A DNA stretch of 64,000 bases from Nocardiopsis sp. N85 (GCF_028882275.1 NZ_JARBUT010000025.1:1-64000); one strand, 5' to 3'. Positions 40,252 to 49,734 are shown, counted from the first letter of the stretch. Notes: generated by a model not told the origin, from the letters alone. Program-made: numbers and translations.

Positions 40252-41172
40252 ATGGGTGCACAGCTTCGCGTCTATCGCCGGAGGATCCGCGCGACGAAGT
40301 CGACGGCGAAGATCACCCGTGCGATGGAGCTCATCGCCACGACGCGCATCACCAAGGCGCAGCGTGCGGCTGAGGCTGCCGGACCCTACGCGCGGGAGAT
40401 CACCAGGGCGGTCTCGGCCCTGGCGAGCCGGGTGTCCGACCACCCGCTGCTGACCGAGGCCGAGAACCCCACCCGTGCCGCCGTCCTGGTCATCACCAGT
40501 GACAAGGGCCTGGCCGGCGCCTTCTCGTCCAACGTCCTCAAGGAGGCCGAATCCCTCGCTCAGCTCCTCAAGGAGCAGGGCAAGGAGGTCGTCACCTACA
40601 TGGTGGGCCGTAAGGGCATGGCCGCCTACAGGTTCCGCGACCGCAAGGTCGAGGACCAGTGGGAGGGCATCACCGAGCGTCCGACCTACGCGCACGCCCA
40701 GGAGATCGGCACCGCGCTCATGGAGAGGTTCGCCCAGGACACCTCCGAGGGCGGCGTTGACGAGATCCACGTGGTTTCGACCGAGTTCGTGTCGATGCTG
40801 ACCCAGCGCGCGGCCGCCACGCGGGCGCTGCCGCTGGAGGTGGAAGAGGTCGACGAGGCGGAGCTCGAAGCCGCGCACGGCGGGCAGGCCCTGCCGCTGT
40901 ACGAGTTCGAGCCCTCCGCCGAGGAGGCGTTGGACCGGCTGCTCCCGCAGTACGTGACCAACCGCATCTACTTCGCCCTCTTGGAGTCCGCGGCATCCCA
41001 GCAGGCGTCCCGTCGCGCGGCCATGAAGGCCGCCACCGACAACGCCGAGGAACTCGCCAAGAACCTGACCCGTCTGGCCAACCAGGCGCGGCAGGCCGAG
41101 ATCACCAACGAGATCAGTGAGATTGTCGGCGGTGCCGACGCGCTCTCTGCTGCAAGCGCGGGAAGTGAGTAA
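40252..41172 (+). CDS. atpG: ATP synthase subunit gamma
   Basis: Encodes 306 residues, the rotor shaft. N-terminal helix RVYRRRIRATKSTAKITRAM and C-terminal helix with MKAATDNAEELAKNLTRLAN, NQARQAEITNEISEIVGGA form the coiled coil. ITSDKGLAGAFSSN is the conserved central block. An insertion of about 20 residues (EVEEVDEAELEAAHGGQA) before the last helix resembles that in other actinobacterial gamma subunits. Confidence 0.97.
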   Translation: MGAQLRVYRRRIRATKSTAKITRAMELIATTRITKAQRAAEAAGPYAREITRAVSALASRVSDHPLLTEAENPTRAAVLVITSDKGLAGAFSSNVLKEAESLAQLLKEQGKEVVTYMVGRKGMAAYRFRDRKVEDQWEGITERPTYAHAQEIGTALMERFAQDTSEGGVDEIHVVSTEFVSMLTQRAAATRALPLEVEEVDEAELEAAHGGQALPLYEFEPSAEEALDRLLPQYVTNRIYFALLESAASQQASRRAAMKAATDNAEELAKNLTRLANQARQAEITNEISEIVGGADALSAASAGSE

Positions 41173-41177
41173 GAAAA

Positions 41178-42620
41178 GTGACTGCGACTGTTGAAGAGAC
41201 GACCGGTGCCGGCACCGCCACCGGTCGTATCGCCCGGGTCACCGGCCCGGTCGTCGACGTGGAATTCCCCGTCGGCTCCATCCCTGGTATCTACAACGCC
41301 CTCCACACCGACGTGACCGTCGGTGGCGAGACGAAGGTCATCACCCTGGAGGTCGCCCAGCACCTGGGTGACAACCTGGTGCGGGCCATCTCCCTCGCCC
41401 CGCAGGACGGTCTGGTCCGTGGCGCCGAGGTGCGCGACACCGGCGAGCCCATCAGTGTGCCGGTCGGCGACATCGTCAAGGGTCACGTGTTCAACACCCT
41501 GGGCGAGTCCATGGACGTGCCGATCGCGGAGCTCAACGTCACCGAGCGTTGGCCGATCCACCGCAAGCCGCCGGCGTTCGACCAGCTTGAGTCCAAGACC
41601 GAGATGATGGTCACGGGCATCAAGGTCATCGACCTTCTCACCCCGTACGTGCGCGGTGGAAAGATCGGTCTGTTCGGTGGTGCCGGTGTCGGCAAGACCG
41701 TGCTGATCCAGGAGATGATCACCCGTATCGCCCGCAACTTCGGTGGTGTGTCCGTGTTCGCCGGTGTCGGCGAGCGCACCCGTGAGGGTACGGACCTCTT
41801 CCTGGAGATGGACGAGATGGAGGTCCTCCAGGACACCGCTCTCGTCTTCGGCCAGATGGACGAGCCCCCGGGCACCCGTCTGCGCGTGGCGCTGTCGGCT
41901 CTGACCATGGCGGAGTACTTCCGCGACGTTCAGAACCAGGACGTGCTCCTGTTCATCGACAACATCTTCCGTTTCACCCAGGCGGGTTCCGAGGTCTCCA
42001 CGCTGCTGGGCCGTATGCCCTCCGCCGTGGGTTACCAGCCCAACCTGGCCGACGAGATGGGTCAGCTCCAGGAGCGGATCACCTCGACCCGGGGTCACTC
42101 GATCACCTCCATGCAGGCGATCTACGTCCCCGCGGACGACTACACCGACCCGGCTCCGGCGACCACGTTCGCCCACCTGGACGCGACGACCGAGCTCTCC
42201 CGCCCGATCTCGCAGAAGGGCATCTACCCCGCGGTGGACCCGCTGGCGTCGACCTCCCGCATCCTCGACCCGCAGTACGTGGGTCAGGAGCACTACCAGG
42301 TCGCGCAGCGGGTCAAGGAGATCCTCCAGCGCAACAAGGACCTCCAGGACCAGATCGCCATCCTCGGTATGGACGAGCTGTCCGAAGAGGACAAGATCAT
42401 CGTCAACCGCGCGCGTCGCATCGAGCGCTTCCTGTCGCAGAACATGTTCGTGGCGGAGAAGTTCACCGGTACGCCGGGTGTGTTCGTTCCCCTGGAGGAG
42501 ACCATCGCCTCCTTCAAGGGTCTGTGCGACGGTGAGTACGACCACCTGCCCGAGCAGGCGTTCCTCGACGTCGGCAACATCGACATGGTCGTCGAGAAGG
42601 CCAAGAAGCTCCAGGGCTGA
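41178..42620 (+). CDS. atpD: ATP synthase subunit beta
   Basis: Encodes 480 residues from GTG. Catalytic subunit: P-loop GGAGVGKTVL (about 168-177), GERTREG containing the catalytic glutamate, Walker B DVLLFIDNIFRFTQAGSEVS, and the signature PAVDPLASTSR. Codon use shows a stronger T third-position content than its neighbours, a sign of high expression in GC-rich actinomycetes. Confidence 0.98.
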   Translation: MTATVEETTGAGTATGRIARVTGPVVDVEFPVGSIPGIYNALHTDVTVGGETKVITLEVAQHLGDNLVRAISLAPQDGLVRGAEVRDTGEPISVPVGDIVKGHVFNTLGESMDVPIAELNVTERWPIHRKPPAFDQLESKTEMMVTGIKVIDLLTPYVRGGKIGLFGGAGVGKTVLIQEMITRIARNFGGVSVFAGVGERTREGTDLFLEMDEMEVLQDTALVFGQMDEPPGTRLRVALSALTMAEYFRDVQNQDVLLFIDNIFRFTQAGSEVSTLLGRMPSAVGYQPNLADEMGQLQERITSTRGHSITSMQAIYVPADDYTDPAPATTFAHLDATTELSRPISQKGIYPAVDPLASTSRILDPQYVGQEHYQVAQRVKEILQRNKDLQDQIAILGMDELSEEDKIIVNRARRIERFLSQNMFVAEKFTGTPGVFVPLEETIASFKGLCDGEYDHLPEQAFLDVGNIDMVVEKAKKLQG

Positions 42621-42684
42621 AACCGCGCGGAGCGTCCGTCGAGGTGATGGCGGGCGACGGGCGGGATAGTTCTCAGTTCTCGGT

Positions 42685-42717
42685 CGGGGCCGGCCGCCGT
42701 CATGGTGGTCGGCCCCG
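42685..42717 (+). promoter_or_regulatory. Hairpin between atpD and atpC
   Basis: A 14-bp stem with two G-U pairs and loop GTCAT, in the 130-base gap, 33 bases before the atpC GTG. It could partly end transcription or stabilise mRNA and so lower epsilon relative to beta, which matches their 1:3 stoichiometry. Inference only. Confidence 0.45.
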
Positions 42718-42750
42718 CCGAATCCAATCGCTGGCCGAGGAGTTCAGGCA

Positions 42751-43140
42751 GTGTCGAAGAAGCTTTTCGTCGAGATCGTCTCGCCCGAGCACGAGGTTTG
42801 GGCCGGCGAGGGCGACATGGTCATCGCGAAGACCGTCGAGGGTGAGATCGGTATCCAGCCGGGGCACATCCCCGTGCTGTCGCTGCTCGCCGAGGACGCG
42901 GTCGTCCGCGTGCTGGGCGCGCGGGAGAACGGAGAGGTCCGGGCCGCCGCGCACGGCGGGTTCATCTCGGTGTCGGGCGAGGGTCGGATCTCCATCCTCG
43001 CCGAGACCGCGGAGCTGGCCGAGGACATCGACGTCGACCGTGCCCGCACGGCGCTGAAGAAGGCGACCGAGGCGGACGACGACGCCGCCCTGGTGCGCGC
43101 TCGCAGCCGCCTGCGCGCCGCCGGTGAGGACGTCGCCTAG
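42751..43140 (+). CDS. atpC: ATP synthase subunit epsilon
   Basis: Encodes 129 residues from GTG. N-terminal beta-sandwich with KLFVEIVSPEHEVWAGEGDM and GEIGIQPGHIPVLSLLAED; the C-terminal helical hairpin (DVDRARTALKKATE) is that of the regulatory epsilon subunit, which inhibits ATP hydrolysis. It is the last gene of the operon. Confidence 0.96.
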   Translation: MSKKLFVEIVSPEHEVWAGEGDMVIAKTVEGEIGIQPGHIPVLSLLAEDAVVRVLGARENGEVRAAAHGGFISVSGEGRISILAETAELAEDIDVDRARTALKKATEADDDAALVRARSRLRAAGEDVA

Positions 43141-43230
43141 GGCGCGTTCCGTGGGCGCCGCCCGCCGCTCGGCAGTGTGAGCGGCCGGAGGGACACGCCC
43201 TGGTTCTACCGACCGAAAGACGGGGGTGGT

Positions 43231-43695
43231 ATGGAACAACCTCTGGAGTTCCTACGGTGGGCGCTCCTCGCCCTCGTCCTGTGCGCGGTGGCGGTGGTGT
43301 GCGCCGGTCTGCTGCGCCGCCGGCTCCTCCTGCGGCGCGGTGGCACGGTGGAGTGTCATCTCCGTTCCCCGGGCATGAGGGGGCGCCGGGGCTCCTGGCG
43401 GATCGGCCTGTGCCGGTACGGCTCGGAGAACCTGGGCTGGTTCCCCGCCTTCTCGATCAGACCGCGGCCGACAGCAGAGCTGTCGCGCCGCGGTCTCGTC
43501 ATTGTGGGGCGCCGATCGCCGGAACCGGCGGAGCACCTGCCCTCGGACGTCACCGTCGTGCAGGTGGGCTGGGCCGCCCAGGACGGACGTGAACCGAAGA
43601 CGGCCGAGATGGAGATCGCCATGAACGACGCGACCCTGACCGGTTTCCTGTCCTGGATGGAGTCGATGCCGCCCGGCACCCGCTGGGAGGCCTGA
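43231..43695 (+). CDS. DUF2550 family membrane-anchored protein
   Basis: Encodes 154 residues. The ATG is chosen at MEQPLEFLRW; the longer frame to 43177 lacks a better ribosome site. One N-terminal transmembrane helix (about 8-30) is followed by a beta-rich domain with GTVECHLRSPG, SWRIGLCRYGSENLGWFP and a C-terminal block LTGFLSWMESMPPG. This matches the DUF2550 family, which regularly follows atpC in actinomycetes and has no known role. Confidence 0.8.
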   Translation: MEQPLEFLRWALLALVLCAVAVVCAGLLRRRLLLRRGGTVECHLRSPGMRGRRGSWRIGLCRYGSENLGWFPAFSIRPRPTAELSRRGLVIVGRRSPEPAEHLPSDVTVVQVGWAAQDGREPKTAEMEIAMNDATLTGFLSWMESMPPGTRWEA

Positions 43696-43756
43696 GCGGT
43701 GTCCCCGCCCTCCTCCCGGCCGGCCCGGTGCGCCGCCGCCACGGCGGGCGAGCGGC

Positions 43757-44290
43757 ATGGCAGGATGCGTGTCCATGGTCTCATCGCGGTTGCGGGGCCT
43801 GACGGCCCTCGCCCTTCTCAGCCCGTTCATCGTCGCCTGCCAGCCGCCCGGTGGTCATGTCGCCGCGGTCGCCACCGGACACTTCACCGCCGGGCACCGG
43901 TTCCCGGTCGTCATGATCACCTGGTGCGGTGAGGAACCTCCCCGCCAGATCGACCTGCTCGGCGAGGAACAGCGAAGACATCTGGTGGCCACCCGCGCGT
44001 TCGAGGGCGACTCCATCGAGGTCGACCTGTCCGCCCCGGGGGAGGACTGGCGCATCGTCGACGACGACGGCCGCGCGGTCTACCGGATGGGCCCCGACTC
44101 CCCCCAGGAGGAGTACCTGTTGGGGGTGGGCACCGCGGAGGCCGAGCCCGGTGAGGAGACCGAGCACGACATCGCCGTGCTGCGGTTCACCACCGAGGCC
44201 CTGGCCTCCGAACAGGGCGTGTACGCGAGCGTCTCCCGTGAGGGTGAGGCCGAGTACACCGATCCGGGTGCGTTCCCCCCGGCCTGCTGA
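43757..44290 (+). CDS. Putative lipoprotein
   Basis: Encodes 177 residues. A basic start (SSRLRG), a hydrophobic stretch LTALALLSPFIV and then AC form a signal with a lipobox-like end (Cys near 28), so the protein is probably exported and lipidated. The mature part is acidic and beta-like, ending TDPGAFPPAC. GTG at 43769 or ATG at 43775 are possible starts. It converges on the adenosyltransferase gene. No family is recognised. Confidence 0.55.
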   Translation: MAGCVSMVSSRLRGLTALALLSPFIVACQPPGGHVAAVATGHFTAGHRFPVVMITWCGEEPPRQIDLLGEEQRRHLVATRAFEGDSIEVDLSAPGEDWRIVDDDGRAVYRMGPDSPQEEYLLGVGTAEAEPGEETEHDIAVLRFTTEALASEQGVYASVSREGEAEYTDPGAFPPAC

Positions 44291-44310
44291 TCCCGGCCGC
44301 CCTCAGGGGA

Positions 44311-44907
44311 TCAGCGCTCCCCGCCGGGCTTCCACAGGACCTCGTCGCCCTCCTCCGCCACGTACCGACCCAGGATGAACAACAGGTCGGAGAGGCGGTT
44401 GAGGTACCGCGCGGTGAGCGGGTTGACGGTGTCGCCGTGCTCGGCGATGGCCGCCCACACACCGCGTTCGGCCCGGCGCACCACGACCCGGGCGGTGTGC
44501 ATCAGGGCGACGGTGGGGGATCCGCCGGGGAGGATGAAGCTCCGCAGGGTGGGCAGGTCGGCGTTGTAGGTGTCGCAGGCCTCCTCCAGCCGGGTGACGT
44601 ACTCCGGCAGGACGCGCAGTGGCGGGTACCCGGGGTCGGGCACGATGGGTGTGGACAGGTCGGCCCCGAGGTCGAACAGTTCGTTCTGCACGCGGGAGAG
44701 CAGTGTCCGCACGTCCTCGGGGACCTCGCCGAAGGTGAGCACGGAGCCGATGGCGGCGTTGGCCTCCTCGGTGTCGGCGTACCCGACGATCCGCGAGTCG
44801 TTCTTGTCCGTGCGGCTCATGTCGCCGAGCGCCGTGGTGCCGGCGTCCCCGGTGCGCGTGTAGATCTTGGACAGCACGACCGGCTTGTCCGTGTCCCGTT
44901 GAGTCAT
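44311..44907 (-). CDS. Cob(I)yrinic acid a,c-diamide adenosyltransferase (PduO type)
   Basis: Encodes 198 residues. It transfers adenosyl from ATP to cob(I)alamin. N-terminal SKIYTRTGDAGTTALGD is the ATP-binding loop. The trimeric helical-bundle blocks FILPGGSPTVALMHTARVVV and RYLNRLSDLLFILGRY (with N-R-L-S-D-L-L-F) are diagnostic of PduO/MMAB enzymes. The cofactor serves methylmalonyl-CoA mutase, which fits the mce and meaB genes at 56.8-59.7 kb. Confidence 0.93.
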   Translation of the reverse strand: MTQRDTDKPVVLSKIYTRTGDAGTTALGDMSRTDKNDSRIVGYADTEEANAAIGSVLTFGEVPEDVRTLLSRVQNELFDLGADLSTPIVPDPGYPPLRVLPEYVTRLEEACDTYNADLPTLRSFILPGGSPTVALMHTARVVVRRAERGVWAAIAEHGDTVNPLTARYLNRLSDLLFILGRYVAEEGDEVLWKPGGER

Positions 44908-45212
44908 GCCCCCACCCTAGGCCTGTTCGGCGGTTCGTTCCGGTTCGCGGTCTCCGGACCGCCGCTCGCCGCGCGGTCCGGACGCGGACGGCCAGACCCG
45001 CGCCGGTCGTCTTGAGAGAGGTCGCGCTCATCGGAGGGCGATGGTAACGGAGAATAACCATTCGGTATCGGGGGGTGAGGGGTGATGTGGCTCACTGATA
45101 CCTTATGGAGTGAGGGAGCTACTCAACGTAGTCCCGGGGTGGTGCTCGCGCACCGTACCCGAGCGGAGTCATGAGGGGGGCCGCTCGGGCGCGTGCGAGG
45201 GGGAGGCACCGC
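44908..45212. other. Gap upstream of the adenosyltransferase gene
   Basis: About 300 bases with no gene. It must hold the leftward promoter of the adenosyltransferase. GGTATC and GATACC (about 45065 and 45097) form a short inverted repeat. I see no cobalamin riboswitch box. Confidence 0.35.
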
Positions 45213-45262
45213 GAGGGGGCGGACGGGCGTGAAACCGGGGGGTTCACGCCGTCCGCCCCCTC
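45213..45262 (-). terminator. 20-bp hairpin terminator of the M28 peptidase gene
   Basis: GAGGGGGCGGACG-GCGTGAA pairs with TTCACGCCGTCCGCCCCCTC over 20 bp with one bulged G and a 9-base loop, 21 bases after the stop codon. Confidence 0.85.
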
Positions 45263-45283
45263 TTCCTCGTTCGGGGCCTCCCG

Positions 45284-46882
45284 TCAGATGACCCAGTCGT
45301 GTCCCAGACGCGAGAACTCCGCGGCGGCCTGGGCGCTCAGCACACCGTTGACCGGCAGCGTGCTCGCGGCGAGGAACTCCACGCCGTGCGCGCCCGCGGC
45401 GGCCAGCTCGGCGACCGAGTCCCAGTTGACGTTCTCCAGGGTGTCGTCGGGCGTGTGGTAGTACGGGTCGAACTGCTCACCCGCGGTGCCGCCGTACCAC
45501 TCCACCTGCTCCTCGCTCTTGACACCGTCGGCGCCGCTGAACAGTCCGCCCGACGGGATGCCCGCTTCCATGAAGGCGCGGTAGTCGCTACGGCCGCTCA
45601 GCACACCCGGCTCGCTGACCTGGTCCTGGGCCGCGAAGTAGTCCTCGAACACCTTCGCGATCGCACCCGAACCGGAAGGGGCGCCGGACGAGCCCGGCAG
45701 CTCCATCCGGCCGTCCAGGACGAGCCGGGCGTAGTTGTGGGAGCCGATCATGTCGAAGTTCAGGTACAGCGCGATGTCGTCGAGCTCGCCGTCGGTCAGG
45801 CCGGTCACGTACTCCGTGGACCCGATCAGGCCCTCCTCCTCGGTCCCCCAGAACGCGAAGCGCACCTTGTTCTTCGGGGCGGGCAGGTCCGCCAAGCGGA
45901 TCGCGGTCTCCAGGACGAAGGCCGTACCGGACCCGTTGTCGTTGATGGCCGGACCCTCTTCGACGCCGTCCAGGTGGGCGCCCACGACCACCACGTTGTC
46001 CGCACGGCCGCCGGCGGTCTCGGCCAGCACACTGAACGAGGACTCCTCCACGACGGTCGCGTCCACCTTGACGCGCAGCTCCAGACCGTCGGCCGCGATC
46101 AGGTCGGCCCCGGTGACACCGGAGACGCCCAGCGCCGGAATGGCCGAGAGCGCGCTGACGGTACCGGAGAACACCTCGTCCGCGTTGTTGACCACCAGGG
46201 CGGCGGACGCGCCGGCGTCCGCGGCGTTGGCGACCTTCTGGGCGAACGGGCAGGTACCGCGCAGCGTGATCGCGATCGCGCCCTCGGGGAAGGCGGCGAA
46301 GTCGTCGGGCGAGCAGCCGCTCGCGGCGCTGCCGGTGTTGACCGCCACCGCCGGAGCCGTCACGTCACCGGCACCGGAGTACGACATGGTCCGGAAGTCG
46401 GTCCCGTCCTCGTACACGGCCTCCCCCGGCGCGGTCTGCGCCAGGACCGCGTCGGACTGCTCGCGCCACAGCTCGTAGTCGTACTCGTGTCGGTAGGTCG
46501 TGTACCCGGCCCGCTTGAGCTGGTCCTCGATGTACAGGGCGGAGACGTCGTAGCCGGGCGTGCTCGTCGCCCGGTTGCCGCCGTTGTACTCGGCGATCGT
46601 GTTCAGGTTCTCCATGTGCGCCTTGATGGCGTCGGCGGTCACCAGCTCCGACAAGGCCGGGTCGGTCGGCTCCTGAGGCTGCGCCGGGACGTTGGGGCGG
46701 ACCGGCTTCTCGGGCCGGACCGGCCGCTTGAGCCAGTCGGGGGCCTCGACCTCACCGGCGCCACCGCGGGCCTCCGGTGCGGTGGTGTCGGCGTGGGCGG
46801 GGGAGGCCGCGAGGGTGCCCGCGGTCATCAGCAGGGCGGCGAGACCCGCGGTCGCCGCCCGTCGTCTCTGTGGGGTGCGCAA
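45284..46882 (-). CDS. Secreted M28-family zinc aminopeptidase with PA domain
   Basis: A TTG start at 46882 is chosen because GGAGGA lies five bases upstream and gives a textbook signal peptide (TPQRRRAATAGLAALLMTAG then AHA); ATG at 46912 is the alternative. The mature enzyme has a PA-like insert (SGCSPDDFAAFPEGAIAITL). The M28 zinc ligands are HLDG, INDNGSG, the Glu pair in FWGTEEEGLIG, the Asp of NFDMIG and the His of YYHTPDDT. The product is an extracellular amino- or carboxypeptidase of about 530 residues. It is transcribed alone and ends at a strong terminator. Confidence 0.88.
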   Translation of the reverse strand: MRTPQRRRAATAGLAALLMTAGTLAASPAHADTTAPEARGGAGEVEAPDWLKRPVRPEKPVRPNVPAQPQEPTDPALSELVTADAIKAHMENLNTIAEYNGGNRATSTPGYDVSALYIEDQLKRAGYTTYRHEYDYELWREQSDAVLAQTAPGEAVYEDGTDFRTMSYSGAGDVTAPAVAVNTGSAASGCSPDDFAAFPEGAIAITLRGTCPFAQKVANAADAGASAALVVNNADEVFSGTVSALSAIPALGVSGVTGADLIAADGLELRVKVDATVVEESSFSVLAETAGGRADNVVVVGAHLDGVEEGPAINDNGSGTAFVLETAIRLADLPAPKNKVRFAFWGTEEEGLIGSTEYVTGLTDGELDDIALYLNFDMIGSHNYARLVLDGRMELPGSSGAPSGSGAIAKVFEDYFAAQDQVSEPGVLSGRSDYRAFMEAGIPSGGLFSGADGVKSEEQVEWYGGTAGEQFDPYYHTPDDTLENVNWDSVAELAAAGAHGVEFLAASTLPVNGVLSAQAAAEFSRLGHDWVI

Positions 46883-47111
46883 CGATGTTCCTCCGTGTAC
46901 GGGGGAGTCCATCGCTCCGAAGTGTCGGGGGATGGACACCCGGGGTAGGCGAGGTATCGATGCAGACTGGCACCGACCGGGTGCCCGGAGCAAGCATCGG
47001 CGCACAGGTTGCCACAATCAGCCACGGGCCTTACCTTCCGGCGGCCACTGTGATTGGATCGACGGCCCGAAACGCTCCGAACGTCTCGCGGGAGCGCGGG
47101 CGTCGTCCGGG

Positions 47112-47780
47112 TCAATCCTCGATCTCGCCCTGTTCCTTCTGGTGCTTGCGCCTGCGGTAGTCCACACCCACGCCGCCCATGAGGGCGATGCCGCGCACGT
47201 GCACGATGGGCGCCCCGGGGTCGACCACGCTCGGGGTCCCGCCGCCCACGCCGAAACCGCCCATGAACGGCAGGCCGTGGACGCGCACCTGCACGTCGTC
47301 GGGCACGAGGATGCCGATGCCGCCCATGATGGTGTTGGTCCAGATCGTGGTCTCGCGGTGGGTGAACCGGGCCTCGCGCAGGTCCAGTTCCACACCGCCC
47401 ATGAGGGCGAACGCGAAGAAGTTCTCCGGGACCACCCAGCTCCCGGAGCGGTCGGCGCCGCCCATGACGGCGATCGCGACGGTGCTCGTCGGCGGCTGGT
47501 CGACGATCCGTCCCGCGCCGTAGAGCGGTCGCGGGGAACGGAAGTCGCCGGGCGCGGGAGCCGCCGGGGCTCCGGTGCCGGTGGGGGCGGGCAGGTCCCG
47601 GGTGAGGGGGACGAGTTCGCCGATGGTCTTGGCGCGGTAGACCGCGTCGAGCCGCTCGCTGTGCTCGTCGGGGTCCAGGCGGCCTTCCGCGAAGGCGTCC
47701 TGGAGTCGGTGCGCCACGGCGTCGCGGTCGGCGTCCGAGGCGCGCATTCGACCGGGGTCGGGGGGAGTGATCTCGCTCAT
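47112..47780 (-). CDS. DUF1707 and LiaF-like cell-wall-stress protein
   Basis: Encodes 222 residues, with ATG at 47780 (MSEITPPDP) preferred. The N-terminal DUF1707 block (MRASDADRDAVAHRLQDAFA then EGRLDPDEHSERL) is followed by a linker. The C-terminal domain is of repeated strands with MGG motifs (VAIAVMGGADR, FALMGGVELDL, NTIMGGIGILVP, GIALMGGVGVDY), the LiaF/DUF2154 type. LiaF-like proteins inhibit LiaSR-type two-component systems, and a NarL/LiaR-type regulator lies next to it. Confidence 0.8.
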   Translation of the reverse strand: MSEITPPDPGRMRASDADRDAVAHRLQDAFAEGRLDPDEHSERLDAVYRAKTIGELVPLTRDLPAPTGTGAPAAPAPGDFRSPRPLYGAGRIVDQPPTSTVAIAVMGGADRSGSWVVPENFFAFALMGGVELDLREARFTHRETTIWTNTIMGGIGILVPDDVQVRVHGLPFMGGFGVGGGTPSVVDPGAPIVHVRGIALMGGVGVDYRRRKHQKEQGEIED

Positions 47781-47866
47781 CGTTTCCACCATATGTCGAT
47801 TCTGTCCGGGGGGCACCCTCCGGTGCATCGGGGAGGAACCCCGGTGTCACCCCGGGATGGAGCCGT

Positions 47867-48502
47867 TCAGGCCCCGGGGAGCAGACCCCGTCGGATGGCC
47901 CGGCTGACGGCCGAGGTCCGGTCCCCGACACCGAGTTTCTCGTACACCCGCATCAGGTGCGTCTTCACCGTGGTCGCACTGATGTGCAGGGTCCGTCCGA
48001 TCGCGGCGTTGGTCAGTCCGTCGGCCGCCAGGCGCAGTACCTCCACCTCGCGTGGGGACAACCCGGGTGCGGCGGGCGCGGCACGGTCGCGCATTCCGGT
48101 GACGAGTTTGCCCGCCAGCCTCCCGCTCAGGACCGTCTCCCCGCGTGCGGCCGCCCGCACCGCCTCGACCAGTTCGGCGCGCGGGGTGTCCTTGAGCAGG
48201 TAACCGGTGGCCCCGGCCTCCACCGCCCGCAGGATGTCGGTGTCGGTGTCGTAGGTGGTGAGCACCAGGACGTGGGTGCCGGGGTGTTCGGCGCCGATGC
48301 GCTCGGTGGCCGCGACCCCGTCCCCACCGGGCATGCGCAGGTCCATCAGGACCACGTCGGGGCGCAGCTCGGTGACCCGGGCCACCGCCTCGGGGCCGGA
48401 GGCGGCGTCGCCGACGATGTCGAGGTCCGCCTCGGCGGAGAGCATGCCCCGGATGCCCTCGCGGACCACGGGGTGGTCGTCGACCAACAGGACACGGATC
48501 AC
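47867..48502 (-). CDS. NarL/LuxR-family response regulator
   Basis: Encodes 211 residues from GTG overlapping the kinase stop (GTGA). Receiver domain with VDDHPVVREG, phosphoacceptor Asp in VVLMDLRMPGGDG (near 54) and Lys in LLKDTP. The C-terminal LuxR helix-turn-helix is LSPREVEVLRLAADGLTNA followed by HISATTVKTHLMRVYEKL. It is the partner of the kinase just upstream and probably controls the ABC transporter in the same operon. Confidence 0.92.
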   Translation of the reverse strand: MIRVLLVDDHPVVREGIRGMLSAEADLDIVGDAASGPEAVARVTELRPDVVLMDLRMPGGDGVAATERIGAEHPGTHVLVLTTYDTDTDILRAVEAGATGYLLKDTPRAELVEAVRAAARGETVLSGRLAGKLVTGMRDRAAPAAPGLSPREVEVLRLAADGLTNAAIGRTLHISATTVKTHLMRVYEKLGVGDRTSAVSRAIRRGLLPGA

Positions 48503-49734
48503 GGTGCCACCTCCTCGGGTTCGGGCAGGGCCAGGCGGACGGTGGTGCCCCTCCCCGGGGCGGTGTCGATCTCCAGGGACCCCTCCAGGCTCTGCGCGCG
48601 ATGGCGCATACCGGGCAGGCCGTTGCCGGTGCCGGGCACGGTGGGGTCGAAACCGCGTCCGTCGTCGGTGACGGTGAGCAGGGTCCCCGCGTCGCTGTGG
48701 GCCAGGGCGAGCGAGACCCGATCGGCGTCGGCGTGCTTGCGGATGTTGGCCAGTGCCTCCTGGGCGGTGCGCAGCAGGCACACCTGGAGGTCGCCGGGCA
48801 GTTCTCGGGGGCCGCCGAGGACCTCGACGGTGACCGGGATACCCAGTTCGGTGCCCAGCCGCGCACCGATCCGGCGCAGCACCGCCTCCAGGGTGTCCTC
48901 ACCGAGCCGTGCGGGGCGGCGGGCGGCCACCATGGCCCGTGCCTCGTCCAGGTTCTCCGCCGCCGTCTCCCGCATCAGCGCCAGGTGTCGGCGGGCCAGG
49001 GCGGGATCGGTGTCCAGTTCCGACTCCACTGCCTGGGTGAGGGTGATGATGCTGGTGAACCCTTGGGCGAGGGTGTCGTGCAGCTCGCGGGCCAGGCGTT
49101 CGCGTTCGGCCAGCGCGCCGCCCTCCTCCGACAGGCGGGCGGCCTCGGCCCGGCTCTCCCGCAGTTCGCGGATGAGTTCGGCGCGTTCGTAGCTCTCCTC
49201 GACGACCTTCTCGAACCAGCGGCCGAACCACAGGGAGAAGCCGATGATGATCAGATGGATCCCGGTGCCCACGAGGGCGTCGAGGGTGTCGATGTCGCCC
49301 CGCCACCAACCGGTGAGGGTGGGCAGCAGCAGGATCATGCCGACCGAGACGGTCCCGTACACCGCCCCGGCCGTCATGAAGCACATGGGGGCGACCACGA
49401 ACAGGCAGAAGGTCAGGACCGGATCGAGGTGGACGGCCACGGTGACCAGGGCCGCCACGGTCAGCGCGAAGACACCGGTGATCGGGGTGCCGTATCGGTC
49501 CTGGAGATAGAGACTCCGGCCGTAGGACAGGTACAGCGCGGCGACCACGCCCAGGAGGGCGGCGCCCGCCCAGCCCCGGACGCCGGGCTGGGAGAGGACG
49601 CCGATGACGGCGATCAGGACCATCGATCCGGACAGGTACAGGTACCAGGCCGGTCCCAGGTCCCAGGCGTGCCGTTCCCCGCCGGGGGGCTCCGGCGCCC
49701 GCTCCTCCTCCGGAGCCCGCGTCGCCACGACCAT
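48499..49734 (-). CDS. Membrane sensor histidine kinase (HisKA_3, NarX/LiaS type)
   Basis: Encodes 411 residues. The ATG at 49734 shares a base with the permease stop; GTG at 49737 is also possible. Five or six membrane helices lie in residues 25-180, a linker coiled coil follows, then the phospho-His in ARELHDTLAQGFTSIITL. The ATPase has TVTDDGRGFDP and GNGLPGMRHRAQ. No extracellular sensing domain is seen, so it may sense within the membrane or through the co-transcribed transporter. Confidence 0.9.
   Translation of the reverse strand: MVVATRAPEEERAPEPPGGERHAWDLGPAWYLYLSGSMVLIAVIGVLSQPGVRGWAGAALLGVVAALYLSYGRSLYLQDRYGTPITGVFALTVAALVTVAVHLDPVLTFCLFVVAPMCFMTAGAVYGTVSVGMILLLPTLTGWWRGDIDTLDALVGTGIHLIIIGFSLWFGRWFEKVVEESYERAELIRELRESRAEAARLSEEGGALAERERLARELHDTLAQGFTSIITLTQAVESELDTDPALARRHLALMRETAAENLDEARAMVAARRPARLGEDTLEAVLRRIGARLGTELGIPVTVEVLGGPRELPGDLQVCLLRTAQEALANIRKHADADRVSLALAHSDAGTLLTVTDDGRGFDPTVPGTGNGLPGMRHRAQSLEGSLEIDTAPGRGTTVRLALPEPEEVAP

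Noticed and set aside
44908..45283. Cobalamin riboswitch for the adenosyltransferase
   Set aside because: No B12-box-like sequence or matching long leader could be recognised on the minus strand.
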